Shown piece by piece: positions 27,105 through 36,463 of a stretch of 64,000 nucleotides of DNA. Numbering within the stretch: position 1 is the first letter of the stretch; each line of letters begins with the position of its first letter. The stretch comes from Pseudoalteromonas sp. NC201 (GTDB taxonomy: Bacteria > Pseudomonadota > Gammaproteobacteria > Enterobacterales > Alteromonadaceae), in contig NZ_CP022523.1 in assembly GCF_002850255.1 (NCBI RefSeq), forward strand, positions 1,173,501-1,237,500, in the 5' to 3' direction. Position numbers and translations under genes: made by a program. The notes below the pieces were generated by a model that saw nothing but the letters and a program-made list of their open reading frames with translations, ran no database searches and had not been told where the DNA came from.

Positions 27105-28502
27105 ATGAGTCAGCAGCAGCCATTATCATTCTTAAACGTTTCAGAGCCTGATGAACAAAACCTAGACGAGTCTGCATCTCCTTGGGTGGTGTTGATTGTC
27201 GATGATGAACCTGAAGTTCACGATGTGACTAAACTTGTGTTAACGGCTTATCGGTTTGAATTAAAACCGCTCGAGTTGCTTCATGCCTATAGCAAAAAAG
27301 AAGCGATTGATATCTTAAGCAATCGAGATGACGTTGCATTAATTTTACTCGACGTCATCATGGAAAGTGAAGAAGCGGGCTTAGAATGTGCGCAATACAT
27401 ACGTGAAGAACTTGGCTATCATAACGTAAGAATAGTACTGCGCACTGGCCAGCCCGGCAGTGTGCCGGAACATGAAGTCATGCTACGCTATGATATTAAT
27501 GACTATAAAAATAAAACTGACCTCACAAAATCTCGTCTTTTCACTATGTTAACCAGCTCGCTACGCTCTTACCGAGATTTAAATCGACTTGAGTTGTTGA
27601 CCGATGAACTAACCAAACTTAACGAAGGATTGGAAGAAAAGGTCAAGCAGCGCACTCATGAACTTGAATCGTCAAATGATGCCTTAAGAGAGGCATATAA
27701 CCGTATTGCTGAGCAGCAGCAAGCCTTGATCCAATCAGAAAAGCTCGCATCGGTAGGGCAGTTTGCTGCAGGTGTCGCCCATGAAATTAATAATCCGCTT
27801 GCGTACTTAAAAAGTAACTTAGAGTTTGTACAAAGTTCGTTGGTTAAGTTGTATCGAGCTTGGCAATTTTTGGCAAATAATTCGCAACTCTCTCCTGAAT
27901 GTGCAAAATCGCTGAGTGAATTGGAAAAAGAGTATCAACTAAACTGGGCTTTGAGTGAAAGTGATGATGTGATGGCTGAAATGCACTCAGGACTCGACAG
28001 AATTCAACTGATTGTTAAAGAGCTGAGTGTGTTTTTTGAGAGCAATCAAACTCAGTTTCAGCAAGTAGAATTCTATTCTCAAATTATGGATTCTGTGATG
28101 ATTAATTTGGAGTTGGATGGTACAAACTTGAGCCTAATTGAATTTGAAAAAGGAGAGCGGTTTGAGTTGCACTGTGCCCCAGCACTTCTAGAACACGGTA
28201 TTTATTGCCTCATAAAGAACGCCTTAGAAAGTACCGGTAGAATGCGCAAGGCCATTAAAATCACCACGAAAGTTGAGAGTAAAACGCTCTCTATCGATAT
28301 CTTCGATTGTGGTGAAGGGATTGCGGATAAGCTGGTGCATAAAGTATTTGATCCGTTTTATACCACTAAAGCCTCAGAAAAACACGTAGGACTTGGGTTA
28401 ACGATTGCATCTAATATCATTAAATCTCACGGTGGTGAACTATCTTTAACGTCAGTGATTGGTAAAGGTACCAAAGCAGCCATCACTTTACCCTTAATCT
28501 GA
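27105..28502 (+). CDS. Receiver-coupled soluble histidine kinase
   Basis: 465 aa without membrane helices. A receiver domain (about 28-150: VLIVDDEPEVHD, LILLDVIME with Asp near 82, and a YKNKTDLT lysine) is followed by a coiled coil (165-215). Next come a dimerisation/His box (GVAHEINNPLAYLKSN near 226) and an HATPase domain (NALES, FDCGEGI, HVGLGLTIA). Kinases built this way are controlled by phosphorylation of their own N-terminal receiver, so this one probably sits inside a relay. The LRTGQPG stretch after the receiver recurs in related regulators. No adjacent partner is encoded. Confidence 0.85.
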   Translation: MSQQQPLSFLNVSEPDEQNLDESASPWVVLIVDDEPEVHDVTKLVLTAYRFELKPLELLHAYSKKEAIDILSNRDDVALILLDVIMESEEAGLECAQYIREELGYHNVRIVLRTGQPGSVPEHEVMLRYDINDYKNKTDLTKSRLFTMLTSSLRSYRDLNRLELLTDELTKLNEGLEEKVKQRTHELESSNDALREAYNRIAEQQQALIQSEKLASVGQFAAGVAHEINNPLAYLKSNLEFVQSSLVKLYRAWQFLANNSQLSPECAKSLSELEKEYQLNWALSESDDVMAEMHSGLDRIQLIVKELSVFFESNQTQFQQVEFYSQIMDSVMINLELDGTNLSLIEFEKGERFELHCAPALLEHGIYCLIKNALESTGRMRKAIKITTKVESKTLSIDIFDCGEGIADKLVHKVFDPFYTTKASEKHVGLGLTIASNIIKSHGGELSLTSVIGKGTKAAITLPLI

Positions 28503-28542
28503 TTGCTAGTGTACTCTCTACTTTACCTTCGATGCTAAAGTT

Positions 28543-28592
28543 AGCATGATAAGTGCTATCAGCGCTTCCTCTGCGCTCACACTTATCATGCT
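28543..28592. terminator. Bidirectional terminator
   Basis: AGCATGATAAGTG pairs with CACTTATCATGCT (13-bp stem, 28543-28555 with 28580-28592). An inner AGCGC/GCGCT hairpin lies in the loop. It separates the convergent receiver-kinase and M16 protease genes. Confidence 0.8.
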
Positions 28593-28617
28593 TTATTACT
28601 TTGTTATTTTACCAAAG

Positions 28618-31482
28618 TTAATTGAGTCTTATCACTTCGCCAAGTCCTAGCGCCGTTAGGCGATTAGCTTGCGTTTTTGCATCTCCAACCACGATATATA
28701 TTAGTTTATTCGGATGAATATACTGCTTGGCAAGTCCCTTCATGTCATCAACTCCCAGGCTTTCGGTTTGTTCGTTGCGCTGCTGCATAAAGTTGTTTGC
28801 CAAATTCAGAGACCCAATTTGCTCAAGTACTTTAACTTTTGCTGTTAAGGTTTCAAAGCGTCTGGCATTACTTTTTAAATAGTAATTTTTTGTCGTTGTT
28901 AAATCGGCTAAAGTATACGTGTTCCCGTACTCTTCGACGATTTGTTTTACTAACTCCAGAGACTCCAAAGTGACATTGCTTCGGACGTTAGATTTTATTT
29001 CAAACATTGAAGAGACTGGTGTAGCGTCAAATTTTGAGCGTATATGATAGGTATAACCTTTGTCTGCTCTTAGATCCTGAACAAGGCGAGAAGAAAACCC
29101 ACCACCGCCAAGGATGTAATTCATCGCTGTTGCGTTAAAGTAGTCAGTGTGATTTGCTTTAAGTGACGGATGAGCAATTAGTAGTGTCGATTGCTTTGCC
29201 TGCGGAATATCATAAAAATATATTGCTGCAGAATTAAGTGCATTTGGCTCAGGTAAAAGAGGAAGTGTTGCTTTTGATGCGGGCCAGTGGTCAATTAGCT
29301 GCTCAAGAGACTTTTGAATATCTGCATGTTTGACAGCGCCGGCTACATATAATTTTGCCAATTGTGGGGCTATATTTTTTTGATGGTAGGCTTTTAGGTC
29401 ATCAATTGTTATCTTCGAGATACTTTCTTCTGTGCCCAGTGTATTATTTGCTAACGGGTGATGTCTTGGATATGTAAGCTTGTATAGCTCTTTTTGGGCG
29501 ATGGCTTCGGGATCTGCTGATGATTGTTGTAGTTGTCCGGTAACCGTTTGTTTAGCAAGTTCAAATTCAGTTAAATCCCACCTCGGTTGAGTCAGTATTT
29601 CACCAATTAATGCCATTGTGGCTTCATAATTACGTGCCAGAGTACTTGCTTTTAGCACTATTTGCTCGCGCTCTGCTGTTACTGTGATAGTTGAGCCTAG
29701 CTGTCTAATCTCATTGTTTAACTCTTCAGCTGATTTTGTCGCTGTCCCCCGGGTCAGCATATTTGCAACTAAGTTAGCGGTACCATTTTTATCTGGCGAC
29801 TCGAGTAACAATGCACCATCAATAGTAAGTTTTATTTCAACCAATGGCACTTCGTCACTGTATAACGAAAAAACCTCTAGTCCATTTTTTAACTGAGCTG
29901 TTTTTACATCTGGCGTTGGTATTACCGGAGTTTTTCCAAACTCGGGTTCAATGGAACGATCAAAGCTGGATGGTGTTTTGCTAATCTGGAGTGGCTTGGC
30001 CGTATCGAGTTCGCTGATGTCTTCAAGGTTGATCTGCTCTTCTTTAATCACTGCCTTTTGGGCGGTGTCAACAGCGAGTTTTTTACTACCTTTAGGTACA
30101 AAACTAGTTGAAACAAAAGGCTTATTCTTTAGGTATGTGTTATAAACACGCCAGATATCGTCTGCGCTGACTGCACGCATCAAGTCAATTTCTTTATTAA
30201 TGTATCCAGGATCATTTAGCAGCAAATTGTAATCGGCAAGCGCGACGCCTTTATTTACAACACTTGATAGATTCCGATAATACTCAGTTTCTATACCCAC
30301 TTTTACACGATGAAGATCGTCTTGTGAAAATGCTTCTGTTTCGAAGCGCTTTAGCCCAATTTCAATCGCTTGCTCAACTTGATCTAAATCGACACCGTCA
30401 TAGGCGGTTATCATCATGAGTAACTCGCCAGCTAATTCAGAGCGGATATCAAGTAGCATTAAACCAGAGCTTAATTTCTGCTTCTCAACGAGCTCATTGG
30501 TTACAGGCGCTTGGTTGCCATCAGTTAACAGCTTAATTAGCACATCCATCGCATAGCTATCTCGGTGAAAACGCGGCATAGAAGGCCAAGCTTGTGTTAA
30601 CTGAGGAACTTGCGCAAAACTATCTTCATGATAGCGTTTTTTGCTGCTCGTCAACACGATGGGTTGCTTCGGTTGGGGTGAAACTTCCGGTCCTCTTGGA
30701 ATATAGTTAAAATATTTCTCGACCCAAGCTTTTGCCTGGTTACTATCAAAGTCTCCAGAAATAACTAACGTAACATTATTCGGTCCATACCACCGTTTAT
30801 AGAAGTCTTTGACGTCTTCGACCGTAGCGCTAGCTAGGTCTTCAAGGGAGCCTAATGGCAGCCAGTTGTATGGGTGATCGACTGGATACAAATTTTTTGT
30901 AATTACATCAAATACATGACCGTAAGGTTGGTTAGTGACGCGCTGACGCTTTTCGTTCTTTACTACTTCTTTTTCTTGTTGAAGAACGGGGATTGTTACG
31001 GTGTTGATGAAATAGCCCAGTTTATCGGCCTCAGCCCAAATCATCTTTTCCAGTGCATCATTGGGTACCGTTTGCATGTAATTCGTGATATCTCGGTTAG
31101 TTGAGCCGTTTGCACCAGAGCCTCCCACTCGAGCACTTAGCTTGTCTAGCCCACCTTTACCTAAATTTTCAGACTCTAAAAATAATAAATGCTCGAATAA
31201 GTGAGCAAATCCAGTTTTGCCTACCTTTTCACGTGCAGAGCCAACATGTGCAGCAAGGGTGACGGCAACGACGGGATCGGATTTATCAATATGAAAAACA
31301 ACATCTAAGCCGTTATCTAAAGTGAACTTCTCAAAATCCACGTGAAAAGACGAGTTGGCATGATCAGGGACATCGGTTGCTGGCTGAACTGTAATATCTT
31401 GTTTTTGGAGATTAGAAGTAGAACATCCTGAAAGAGTGAACAAACTTGCCGTGATAGCAAGAGCAAGTGGCTTAACGTTCAT
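28618..31482 (-). CDS. M16 family zinc protease, lipoprotein
   Basis: 954 aa. A signal peptide with lipobox LSGC anchors it to a membrane, probably facing the periplasm. The first M16 half has the inverted zinc motif HLFEH near residue 90 and the downstream Glu (VVKNEKRQR). The second half (from about residue 530, TAQLKNGLEVF) is a catalytically inactive M16 repeat, as in pitrilysin-like two-domain enzymes. It likely degrades peptides. TAAGG precedes its ATG. It is a single-gene unit divergent from the ABC exporter operon, whose palindromes lie about 100 bp upstream of this start and so could affect both. Confidence 0.92.
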   Translation of the reverse strand: MNVKPLALAITASLFTLSGCSTSNLQKQDITVQPATDVPDHANSSFHVDFEKFTLDNGLDVVFHIDKSDPVVAVTLAAHVGSAREKVGKTGFAHLFEHLLFLESENLGKGGLDKLSARVGGSGANGSTNRDITNYMQTVPNDALEKMIWAEADKLGYFINTVTIPVLQQEKEVVKNEKRQRVTNQPYGHVFDVITKNLYPVDHPYNWLPLGSLEDLASATVEDVKDFYKRWYGPNNVTLVISGDFDSNQAKAWVEKYFNYIPRGPEVSPQPKQPIVLTSSKKRYHEDSFAQVPQLTQAWPSMPRFHRDSYAMDVLIKLLTDGNQAPVTNELVEKQKLSSGLMLLDIRSELAGELLMMITAYDGVDLDQVEQAIEIGLKRFETEAFSQDDLHRVKVGIETEYYRNLSSVVNKGVALADYNLLLNDPGYINKEIDLMRAVSADDIWRVYNTYLKNKPFVSTSFVPKGSKKLAVDTAQKAVIKEEQINLEDISELDTAKPLQISKTPSSFDRSIEPEFGKTPVIPTPDVKTAQLKNGLEVFSLYSDEVPLVEIKLTIDGALLLESPDKNGTANLVANMLTRGTATKSAEELNNEIRQLGSTITVTAEREQIVLKASTLARNYEATMALIGEILTQPRWDLTEFELAKQTVTGQLQQSSADPEAIAQKELYKLTYPRHHPLANNTLGTEESISKITIDDLKAYHQKNIAPQLAKLYVAGAVKHADIQKSLEQLIDHWPASKATLPLLPEPNALNSAAIYFYDIPQAKQSTLLIAHPSLKANHTDYFNATAMNYILGGGGFSSRLVQDLRADKGYTYHIRSKFDATPVSSMFEIKSNVRSNVTLESLELVKQIVEEYGNTYTLADLTTTKNYYLKSNARRFETLTAKVKVLEQIGSLNLANNFMQQRNEQTESLGVDDMKGLAKQYIHPNKLIYIVVGDAKTQANRLTALGLGEVIRLN

Positions 31483-31585
31483 TAACTTACCTTATAATTA
31501 TAATTTCCTGTTAATTTAAACAGTTGCGAAACTATTGTCCATAAATAAGGGAATATTCCCTCGTAACGGTTTCAGATTTCTTATT

Positions 31586-31602
31586 GTGTCCGCTGCGGAC
31601 AC
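31586..31602. promoter_or_regulatory. 17-bp perfect palindrome, candidate enhancer site for an NtrC-type activator
   Basis: GTGTCCGC-T-GCGGACAC is perfectly palindromic and much more GC-rich than its surroundings. It is about 90 bp upstream of a sigma54-type promoter. That is the position and form expected of an upstream activator site bound by an NtrC-family dimer. The likely binder is the regulator at 36464-37804, by inference from operon context. Confidence 0.65.
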
Positions 31603-31609
31603 TTTTTCC

Positions 31610-31619
31610 GTCCGCGGAC
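31610..31619. promoter_or_regulatory. Second palindrome, GTCCGCGGAC
   Basis: A 10-bp perfect palindrome 8 bp after the first. Its right half (GCGGACAC at 31614-31621) repeats the half-site of the first palindrome exactly. Paired sites are common for oligomerising sigma54 activators. Confidence 0.55.
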
Positions 31620-31673
31620 ACATTTCATCCTCTTCTAAAATGAAATAAATAAATATAATCAACAACTTAAGTT

Positions 31674-31690
31674 TTGGCACAAAGTTAGCC
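31674..31690 (+). promoter_or_regulatory. Sigma54-type (-24/-12) promoter of the ABC exporter operon
   Basis: TTGGCACAAAGTTAGCC has the invariant GG and GC with exactly 10 nt between them (GG 31676-31677, GC 31688-31689) and the TTGGCAC block of RpoN promoters. The start of transcription would be near 31701, 27 nt before the small first gene. Confidence 0.7.
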
Positions 31691-31727
31691 TCTTTTACTG
31701 CATACAAACTAATAAAGAAGATACGTT

Positions 31728-31829
31728 ATGTGGTTAAGTACTGCTTTTTTAATTTCACCCTTGATGATGTTGGCTGTAGCAACGGTCGTGGCGGTATTTG
31801 ACTCGTTAATTCGAGGAGAATCATTATGA
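31728..31829 (+). CDS. 33-aa single-span membrane peptide heading the ABC exporter operon
   Basis: ATG at 31728, preceded by AAAGAAG at the right distance, opens 33 codons beginning MWLSTAFLISPLMMLAVATV and ending RGESL. Residues 2-24 form one hydrophobic helix and the C-terminus is short and charged. The TGA overlaps the ATG of the adaptor gene (ATGA), and the adaptor's GAGGAGAA ribosome site lies inside its last codons, so translation is coupled. It is too short for ordinary gene calling. By analogy with small subunits such as AcrZ it may modulate the exporter, but that is inference. Confidence 0.65.
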   Translation: MWLSTAFLISPLMMLAVATVVAVFDSLIRGESL

Positions 31830-33082
31830 TTAAAGACACAAGCGGACAAGATGAAGTGCTCCAAACTAGTAAATCCAAAAAGAAGCTTGGTCTTGTAATA
31901 GCGGGTGTTGTAATTATTGCAGCACTTACCGCACAGGTCGTGTTTGGTGGGCCAAATGCTAGTAGCTCCGTGGCCAAAGATAGAGTGCAAATTGCAGCCG
32001 TGACTTTCGGTGAGTTTACCCGCGATATTGCCGCCACAGGTTTTGTCGTTGCTGCAAATGCACCACAAATTTATAGTCCGGAGCAGGGTTATGTCTCTTT
32101 ACAGGTCAAAGCGGGTGATAGCGTGACTCAAGGTGAAGTACTAGCCACGGTTAAAAGTCCAACTTTAACCAACCAGCTCCAACAAGAAGAAGCGGAGCTG
32201 CAAAGACTGAGGGGTGAGCTTGAAGGGAAAAAGTTAGATGTTAGACGTCAAAACTTGGCGTTAAATCGCTCCTTAGATCTCGCTCGCGTCGAACTATTAG
32301 CGGCAGATAGAGAAGACCAACGTGCTCAGTTGTCTATCCAAAAAAACCTCATCAGCCAAATTGATTTAGAAGAAGCGCAAGACGACCTAGCGCGGGCAAA
32401 ATTAAACTTCAATCATGCAGAGCAAGAAGTTGCACTAGGCAAAGATACCTTGGCCTTTGAACTTAAATCTGTTGAGAATCAGCTTGAGCGGCAACGTTTA
32501 ATCGTTGAAGAATTAAAACGTCAAGTTGCAAGCTTAGATGTGATTGCGCCGGTTTCAGGCATAGTCGGTAATTTATTAGTCGATCAAAATGCGCTGGTTA
32601 ATGCCAATCAGGGGTTGATGAAACTCGTTGACTTAAGTGCTTATGAAGCGGAGCTTCAGGTTCCTGAAAGTTATGCGGCAGAGCTTGGGCTCGGGATGGC
32701 CGTCGAGCTCAGGATTGGCAACCAAAATATTTCTGGCGTGTTATCTGCGATTTCTCCAGAAGTAAATAACCGTGAAGTCACCACTCGAGTACGCTTTTCG
32801 GACGAAAACATTGATGGCATTAGACAAAACCAACGTTTGTCTGCTCGGATTTTACTAGAGCACAAAGAAAATACCTTAATGGTCAAACGTGGCGCTTTTA
32901 TGAGTGAAGGTGGGCACATCGCTTACAAACTAAGTGGTGATATCGCTGAGCGAATTGAGATCACCACCGGTACCTCAAGCATCAGTGAAGTTGAAGTGCT
33001 TAATGGCTTAAAGCAAGGCGATCAAATCATCATCAGTAGTTACGACGCATTCGAACGTGCGCCCAGCATCTTATTAAGATAA
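31826..33082 (+). CDS. HlyD-type periplasmic adaptor of an ABC exporter
   Basis: 418 aa. A single N-terminal membrane helix (about 22-42) is followed by a barrel-sandwich domain split around a long coiled-coil hairpin (about 105-235) and beta-barrel domains (YEAELQVPESYAAELGLGMAVEL). It should connect the ABC permeases to an outer-membrane channel, which is not encoded here. ATGA overlap with the 33-aa gene upstream and 14 bp to the ATPase downstream place it firmly in one operon. No lipobox is present; it is anchored by its helix. Confidence 0.9.
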   Translation: MIKDTSGQDEVLQTSKSKKKLGLVIAGVVIIAALTAQVVFGGPNASSSVAKDRVQIAAVTFGEFTRDIAATGFVVAANAPQIYSPEQGYVSLQVKAGDSVTQGEVLATVKSPTLTNQLQQEEAELQRLRGELEGKKLDVRRQNLALNRSLDLARVELLAADREDQRAQLSIQKNLISQIDLEEAQDDLARAKLNFNHAEQEVALGKDTLAFELKSVENQLERQRLIVEELKRQVASLDVIAPVSGIVGNLLVDQNALVNANQGLMKLVDLSAYEAELQVPESYAAELGLGMAVELRIGNQNISGVLSAISPEVNNREVTTRVRFSDENIDGIRQNQRLSARILLEHKENTLMVKRGAFMSEGGHIAYKLSGDIAERIEITTGTSSISEVEVLNGLKQGDQIIISSYDAFERAPSILLR

Positions 33083-33096
33083 GAAGGAAAATAATA

Positions 33097-33819
33097 ATGT
33101 TAATTATGAATAATATCGGCAAAGTATACCAAACTGATATGGTGCAAACACACGCACTCAGAGATTTTAACCTGCAAGTAAATGAAGGAGAGTTTATCGC
33201 GGTAACAGGCCCTTCAGGCTCAGGTAAAACAACCTTCTTAAATATTGCTGGGATGCTAGAAGGGTACTCTAGTGGTCAATATATGCTAGATGGAATTGAT
33301 GTTGGTAAGCTTAATGACAACCAAAGAGCTGATCTGCGAAACCAAAAAATCGGCTTTATTTTTCAAGGTTTTAACCTTATCCCAGATTTAAACTTGTACG
33401 AAAATGTTGAAGTGCCACTACGTTATCGTGGTATCAAGGCGGCTGAGCGCAAGCGCAGAATTGAAAACTGTCTAGAGCAAGTTGGCCTTGCTGGCCGTGC
33501 AAAACATTTGCCACAACAGTTGTCCGGTGGACAGCAGCAGCGTGTGGCGATTGCAAGAGCGCTTGCTGGTGAGCCACGCTTTTTACTCGCCGATGAACCA
33601 ACGGGGAATTTAGATAGTTTAATGGCGCGTCAGGTGATGGAGTTACTAGAACAAATTAACCGTGACGGCGCAACGATAGTAATGGTTACCCACGACCCGG
33701 AGCTCGCAAGGCGTACACCAAGAAACATCCAAATTGTAGATGGACAGGTTGCGGATTTTACTTTGTATCAAGGTAAAGGTGCGGCTTCACAAGCGTTGAA
33801 ATCTCAGGTGGGAGCTTAA
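33097..33819 (+). CDS. ABC exporter ATPase (MacB/LolD-like)
   Basis: 240 aa. Walker A GPSGSGKTT, Q-loop FIFQGFNL, signature LSGGQQQRVAIARAL, Walker B FLLADEPTGNLDS and H-loop VTHDPELA are all intact. It belongs to the group that drives MacB, LolCDE and FtsEX-type permeases. It is separated from its permeases, unlike MacB itself. Stop and next start are 3 bp apart. Confidence 0.94.
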   Translation: MLIMNNIGKVYQTDMVQTHALRDFNLQVNEGEFIAVTGPSGSGKTTFLNIAGMLEGYSSGQYMLDGIDVGKLNDNQRADLRNQKIGFIFQGFNLIPDLNLYENVEVPLRYRGIKAAERKRRIENCLEQVGLAGRAKHLPQQLSGGQQQRVAIARALAGEPRFLLADEPTGNLDSLMARQVMELLEQINRDGATIVMVTHDPELARRTPRNIQIVDGQVADFTLYQGKGAASQALKSQVGA

Positions 33820-33822
33820 GTT

Positions 33823-35136
33823 ATGTTTGCGCATTACCTTGATTTAGCTTGGCGTAGCCTAAAAGCCACGCCGCTTGCGACTAGTCTAATGACGCTGGCT
33901 ATCGCCATTGGTATTGGCGTCACTATGGTGAGTTTATCCGTGTATCACATGATGTCCGCCGATCCAATTCCAAGCAAAAGTGGCAAACTCTATGCTGTAC
34001 AGCTACAAGTGATGGATGAGGGGCAAACCTATCATTCAGCTGATGATATTCCCTTTCAGTTGACATTTTTAGATGCGAAAAACCTGTATCAAACGCTAAA
34101 CGTCGACAAAAAAGTCGCGATGTTTAAATCCGGTTTTGCGGTTCATGTAAGCAACCCCGAAGTGAGGCCCATGCTACAAACGACACGGCTAATCACCCGA
34201 GAGTTTTTTGCCATGTTTGAGTTGAGTTTTTTGTATGGTGGAGTGTGGAGCCAAAGCCAAGCCGACAATGCTGCACCAGTGGTTGTAATTGACGAAACTA
34301 TCGCACAAAAGTTATTTGGCCGCAGCGATGTGGTTGGAGAAAGTATTTATTTGGCGCAGCGAAGATATCAAGTAGTAGGGGTAACTAAGGAGTGGCAGCC
34401 AAACGTCAAAATGTATGACTTAAACAATGGCGCGTTTGCTGATGCCGAGCGTATCTTCATTCCCTTCAGTCATGCTGCAGCTTATGAGATTGACACTTGG
34501 GGTAATACGAATGGCTGGAAGAGGGAAGAGATTAACAACTTCACGGACAAAATGAATTCAGAAATGCTTTGGACTCAGTTTTGGGTTGAATTAGAGAACG
34601 AAAAAGAACAACAAGCGTTAGCAACACAACTGGATAATTACATCCAAACCCAACAAGATTTGGGAAGATTTAACCGTAAAACACGAGAGTTTTCACTTCG
34701 AAATGTCACTGAATGGCTTGAGTACAATAATGTGGTTAGTGAAGATAACAAAGTCATGATTGGTTTAAGTTTTATGTTCCTTGCCGTTTGCTTAGCCAAT
34801 ATTCTCGGATTGTTACTAGCGAAATTTCTTAAACGTGCCCCTGATGTTGGCGTAAGAAGAGCGCTTGGTGCAAGTAAAACGCAAGTGTTTTACCAACACT
34901 TAGTTGAAGTGGCGTTGCTTGGTTTTATGGGGGGAGTGATAGGGATAGTTTTTGCTCAGCTTGGCTTATGGGGGATCCGCAGAACTAGCCATGTATACGA
35001 AAGTCTTGCAACGATGGATGTCTCTATGCTGTTAGCAGCGCCGAGCATCGCTATTGTGACTTGTATTCTTGCAGGGCTTTACCCAGCTTGGATAGTGTGT
35101 AAAACATCACCTGCTACTTATCTAAAAGTGCAATAA
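33823..35136 (+). CDS. ABC exporter permease 1 (FtsX/MacB type)
   Basis: 437 aa. An N-terminal helix (about 20-42) is followed by a large extracytoplasmic MacB-core domain and three C-terminal helices containing RALGASKTQVF, the FtsX-family signature. It pairs with the ATPase upstream and the second permease downstream. This architecture acts as a mechanotransmitter that extrudes substrates from the periplasm through an outer channel. The substrate is unknown. Confidence 0.9.
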   Translation: MFAHYLDLAWRSLKATPLATSLMTLAIAIGIGVTMVSLSVYHMMSADPIPSKSGKLYAVQLQVMDEGQTYHSADDIPFQLTFLDAKNLYQTLNVDKKVAMFKSGFAVHVSNPEVRPMLQTTRLITREFFAMFELSFLYGGVWSQSQADNAAPVVVIDETIAQKLFGRSDVVGESIYLAQRRYQVVGVTKEWQPNVKMYDLNNGAFADAERIFIPFSHAAAYEIDTWGNTNGWKREEINNFTDKMNSEMLWTQFWVELENEKEQQALATQLDNYIQTQQDLGRFNRKTREFSLRNVTEWLEYNNVVSEDNKVMIGLSFMFLAVCLANILGLLLAKFLKRAPDVGVRRALGASKTQVFYQHLVEVALLGFMGGVIGIVFAQLGLWGIRRTSHVYESLATMDVSMLLAAPSIAIVTCILAGLYPAWIVCKTSPATYLKVQ

Positions 35137-35146
35137 GGAGAGTCCC

Positions 35147-36349
35147 ATGTTGGAATTAAAACCAATTATCAATGCGTTATTGCGCTCTAAAGTTGGTGCC
35201 GTACTTGCCATCCTACAACTTGCCTTGACGTTGGCAATTGTCAGCAATTCGCTGTCCATTATTAGTGAGCGCGTCAGCTATCTCAACAAGCCAACTGGCT
35301 ACCCAGAAGAGTCGATAATCACCTTCAGTGTCATGTCGTTTGACGACAAGGTAGATGCAAACCAACAGCTTATCGTTGATGAGAGAATACTAAAAAGTAT
35401 CCCAGGTGTTATAGAAGCCGTAGGAGTGAGTTCAGTTCCGCTTTCAGGAGGAGGTAGCAATTCGGGATTCAGCTTAACCCCAGAAGACGATGGTAAACAT
35501 ACAAACTCGGGGCATTTATACGCCAATGAACAAGTGATCCGTACCTTGGGCGTAAAATTGATAGAAGGCCGTGATTTCACATCTGGTGATGTCCTGATCT
35601 CAAGTGAATACGCTAAGCAACCAGATGTTGTTATTGCCAGTAAGGCGTTTACGGACGAGATATTTGGTGAGGGTAAAGGATTGGGCGAAACGATTTATTA
35701 TGGTGGCGGCCCGTTAAAAGTCGTGGGGATTGTTGAGCGTATGACTAATGCTTGGCCGCGTTTTAGAAATGCTGATCGCTTAATTATTTTTCCCATGGTC
35801 AATGCGAATGGATTTCAAGATTTCTTAGTTCGCACAGATCCGAGTTTGCGTGGCGAAGTAATGAAAAAAATAGAGTCGGTGCTGCTTCAAGAAAATCCAA
35901 ATAGAGTGATCACCAATATGAAAGGACTTGATGAAGTAAAGGAAAGGTACAACTCTAAAGACATATTGATGCTAAGAATGTTGCTAGTGCTAATCACAGC
36001 ATTAGTCGTCGTGACGGCGCTGGGAATATTTGGTCTTACTCAGTTTAATATCAGTAAACGTACTAAACAGATTGGTACTCGCAGAGCTTTGGGGGCGCGT
36101 AAGTCTGCAATTGTTCGTTACTTTGTGGTAGAAAACCTCATTGTTTGTGCAATTGGCTTAATACTTGGCACAGTGGCTACGGTTTTCCTAGGACAAAAGC
36201 TAATGTCTTTGTATTCAGTGCCACCGCTAGAAGTAAGCTATATTTTGATAACGGCGCTTGGGCTTATCGTGCTCTGTATCGCGTCAGTTATTTTTCCTGC
36301 TAAAAAGGCGGCGAACATTTCACCGAGTATCGCTACAAGAAGTGTATAA
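35147..36349 (+). CDS. ABC exporter permease 2 (FtsX/MacB type)
   Basis: 400 aa with the same layout as permease 1: one N-terminal helix, a periplasmic domain with EGRDFTSGD, and three C-terminal helices with GTRRALGARKSAIV. The two permeases differ enough to form a heterodimer. AGGAGAG precedes the ATG. A perfect hairpin follows, so the regulator downstream may be partly or separately transcribed. Confidence 0.9.
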   Translation: MLELKPIINALLRSKVGAVLAILQLALTLAIVSNSLSIISERVSYLNKPTGYPEESIITFSVMSFDDKVDANQQLIVDERILKSIPGVIEAVGVSSVPLSGGGSNSGFSLTPEDDGKHTNSGHLYANEQVIRTLGVKLIEGRDFTSGDVLISSEYAKQPDVVIASKAFTDEIFGEGKGLGETIYYGGGPLKVVGIVERMTNAWPRFRNADRLIIFPMVNANGFQDFLVRTDPSLRGEVMKKIESVLLQENPNRVITNMKGLDEVKERYNSKDILMLRMLLVLITALVVVTALGIFGLTQFNISKRTKQIGTRRALGARKSAIVRYFVVENLIVCAIGLILGTVATVFLGQKLMSLYSVPPLEVSYILITALGLIVLCIASVIFPAKKAANISPSIATRSV

Positions 36350-36354
36350 CCCTT

Positions 36355-36390
36355 ATACCAACTAGGTTGTGTGAGCAACCTAGTTGGTAT
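36355..36390. terminator. Perfect 15-bp hairpin, ATACCAA-type
   Basis: ATACCAACTAGGTTG and CAACCTAGTTGGTAT are exact complements around a 6-nt loop, followed by TACTTTAACTT. It lies 6 bp after the permease stop. It probably acts as a terminator or RNA-stabilising structure, and its ends match the ATACCAA repeat family. Confidence 0.7.
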
Positions 36391-36463
36391 TACTTTAACT
36401 TACCTTGTATTAGTTGTGCTAGTATAGGTAAGTGGCAATATGTAATAACAAGAATAAAATCAT

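Noticed and set aside
31516..31707. 63-codon minus-strand frame upstream of the M16 protease
   Set aside because: It runs through the palindromes and sigma54 promoter and has no independent support.
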